A stretch of 64,000 bases of DNA, taken from NCBI GenBank assembly GCA_041920215.1, contig JAYRSJ010000002.1, positions 124,001 through 188,000 on the forward strand, given 5' to 3'. The translations under genes and the position numbers were made by a program. Origin of the DNA: JAYRSJ01 sp041920215 (lineage in GTDB: Bacteria; Pseudomonadota; Gammaproteobacteria; Burkholderiales; Burkholderiaceae_C). The notes beneath the pieces are model-generated. The model saw only the letters and a list, made by a program, of their open reading frames with translations. It was not told where the DNA came from and made no database searches. Positions 62,453 through 64,000 of this stretch are shown here, piece after piece (the first letter of the stretch is position 1; every line of letters begins with the position of its first letter).

Positions 62453-63967
62453 ATGAGCAAGGGCTACTACACAGGCGGCCGCGCCCGGCGCAGCCTGCTG
62501 CATTTCGGCCTGGGCAAGCTCAGCTCGGCCCTGCTGGGCGTGCTGCTGCTGATCTGGCTGGTGCGGCTGCTGCCGGCCCGCGAGTACGGCAGCTATATCG
62601 CGCTGCTGGCGTTGCTGGAAATCTTCTATCTGCTCAGCGGCTTGGGCCTGTCCACGCTGGCACAGCGCTATGTGGCCGAGTTCCGGCTGAAGGCGCCGGC
62701 GCGCCAGTTCGGCCGCTTTCTGCGCGGCCTGGTGCTGCGGCGTGCGGGCCAGGCCAGTGCCGGGGCCTTGCTGCTGGGTCTGGCCCTGCCGCAACTGGCG
62801 CAGTGGTGGGGCCTGCCGCTGGCGCCTGGGGTGCAATGGCTGTTCGCCGCCTGGCTGATCAGCGGCAGCCTGACCCGCTATATGGACGAGCTGCTGCCGG
62901 CCCTGCTGCTGCAGGGCGTCACGCAGGGGCTCAATGCGCTGGCCAATCTGCTGCGTCTGGGCGCCATAGCCGCCTGGGTGCATGCCGGCACGGCGCTCGA
63001 TCACCGCTTGCTGGTGAGCCTGGAACTAGGCGTGTCCTGCCTGATCGCGCTGGCGGGGGCGGTGGCGCTGTGGCGCCATCTGCGCCTGCATCCGGGGGCG
63101 GCGGACGGGCCGCTGCACCATAACGCAGAGATGATGCGGGTGGCGCGGCGTTTTTACCTGGTGCAGGTGCTGGGTCAGCTGTGGAGCGGCAATGCCGCCA
63201 AGCTCTTGGTGACGCGCCTTGCCGGCGTCGGCCAGACCGCCTTGTTCGGCTTCTGCCTGGCGATGGTGGACATGCTGCGCAACTACCTGCCCGCCTATAT
63301 GTTGGCCAACTGGGTGCGGCCGCTGATGGTGGCCCAGTATCTGCAAACCCGTTCCATCGTGCCGGTGGCCGAGATGGCCAATGCCATCTTCAAGCTGTCG
63401 CTGATTGGCCTGCTGCCTTTTGCGGCCTTCTTTCTCAACCACGGCGACGCCTTTGCCGGCTTGGTCAGCAAGGGGCGCTACAGCGAGGGCGCCGGCCTGC
63501 TGCTGGCCGCCCTGGTGCTGATGGCGGTGCTGCAATGCCTGCACATCGTGGTGGGCATGGTCAGCACCACGCTGGAGCGGGCCGGCGCCAATATCTGGGC
63601 CACGGCGCTGGGCGCGCTCGCGCTGCCGCTGGCCTGGCTGCTGCATGGCTTGCTGGGGCTGCCGGGCGTGGTGCTGGCCTTCAGCCTGGCCGATGCCTGC
63701 TGGAGCGCACTGGTGCTGTACGCCTTGTCACGTCAAGGGCTGACACTGCCGGTGGATTGGGCCGGCAATGCCCGTATCCTGCTGGCCGGCCTGCTGGCCG
63801 CGGCACTGCTGGCGGTGCTGCCGGCCCCGCCGGGCTGGTGGCTGCTGGGCCTGCTCTTGCTGGCCGCCGCCCTGGTAATGGGCCTGTTGGTGCTGCTCAA
63901 GCCGCTGCGTGCGCCCGAACGGGCCTTGCTGCAGCGGGTGTTGCCGGCGCGCTGGATTGTTTGGTGA
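62453..63967 (+). CDS. Lipopolysaccharide/exopolysaccharide flippase (Wzx/MATE-type)
   Basis: 504 residues with about 12-14 helices. The N-terminus RARRSLLHFGLGKLSSALLG and the first-helix pattern match Wzx-type polysaccharide flippases, which move lipid-linked repeat units to the periplasm. A GTG at 62408 would add 15 residues; the ATG at 62453 is preferred because the helix begins soon after. The gene ends 33 bases before the window edge. An ATG at 63996 behind a GGCGAG/ATGGG stretch might be the next gene of the cluster. Confidence 0.85.
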   Translation: MSKGYYTGGRARRSLLHFGLGKLSSALLGVLLLIWLVRLLPAREYGSYIALLALLEIFYLLSGLGLSTLAQRYVAEFRLKAPARQFGRFLRGLVLRRAGQASAGALLLGLALPQLAQWWGLPLAPGVQWLFAAWLISGSLTRYMDELLPALLLQGVTQGLNALANLLRLGAIAAWVHAGTALDHRLLVSLELGVSCLIALAGAVALWRHLRLHPGAADGPLHHNAEMMRVARRFYLVQVLGQLWSGNAAKLLVTRLAGVGQTALFGFCLAMVDMLRNYLPAYMLANWVRPLMVAQYLQTRSIVPVAEMANAIFKLSLIGLLPFAAFFLNHGDAFAGLVSKGRYSEGAGLLLAALVLMAVLQCLHIVVGMVSTTLERAGANIWATALGALALPLAWLLHGLLGLPGVVLAFSLADACWSALVLYALSRQGLTLPVDWAGNARILLAGLLAAALLAVLPAPPGWWLLGLLLLAAALVMGLLVLLKPLRAPERALLQRVLPARWIVW

Positions 63968-64000
63968 GGCGCTGCGCTGGCGGCGAGATGATGGGATGAA

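Overview
The window is high-GC, densely coded DNA from a facultatively anaerobic, denitrifying betaproteobacterium. The most likely placement is Burkholderiales, in the Rubrivivax/Roseateles/Paucibacter group. This rests on gene content (cd1 nitrite reductase and cNor, SspA/SspB after petABC, an XrtB/Eps exopolysaccharide cluster, imuA-imuB-dnaE2) and on how the proteins read; no database search was possible.

Layout. 0-12.8 kb is an anaerobic-respiration block: the 5' end of nirS, two tandem Crp/Fnr regulators, an EamA exporter, the nor operon (norC-norB-norQ-4Fe4S protein-norD) and the class III ribonucleotide reductase genes. The reductase glycyl-radical domain is a separate 71-residue gene. 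Many promoters carry TTGA-N6-TCAA (FNR/DNR-type) boxes, and nrdD has two NrdR-like boxes. 13.2-16.5 kb is a lower-GC accessory stretch of small membrane, secreted and hypothetical genes plus a lone NadS-type antitoxin beside an apparent toxin remnant. 16.5-26.2 kb holds a chemoreceptor and a tight operon for oxygen-independent ubiquinone synthesis (ubiU-ubiV-ubiT) continuing into a DUF1513 gene and a phenylpyruvate-decarboxylase-like gene. The nitrate-responsive NarX/NarL pair follows under a perfect FNR box.

26-41 kb is mostly housekeeping: a DegS-like protease, a Nif3-like protein, pdxA, a DUF1631 protein, mscL, the bc1 complex petABC, sspA/sspB, tRNA-Thr, a formate/nitrite channel, slyX, a RusA-like protein, a saccharopine-dehydrogenase-like protein and small envelope lipoproteins. 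41-47 kb has a NarX-type sensor kinase, two response regulators, a pair of PH-domain membrane proteins and an acetyltransferase. 47-52.6 kb is the SOS mutagenesis cassette imuA-imuB-dnaE2 with a LexA box. After another acetyltransferase and a GC-rich hairpin repeat, 53.9-64 kb is an exopolysaccharide/exosortase-B cluster (epsD-E-F-G-xrtB-epsI, polymerase/ligase, glycosyltransferase, flippase) running off the right edge.

How it fits together. The NarXL and Fnr-type regulators can read nitrate/NO and oxygen. UbiUVT keeps the ubiquinone pool filled without oxygen. The bc1 complex passes electrons to periplasmic cytochromes that feed NirS and NorCB. NrdD/NrdG supplies deoxynucleotides under the same conditions.
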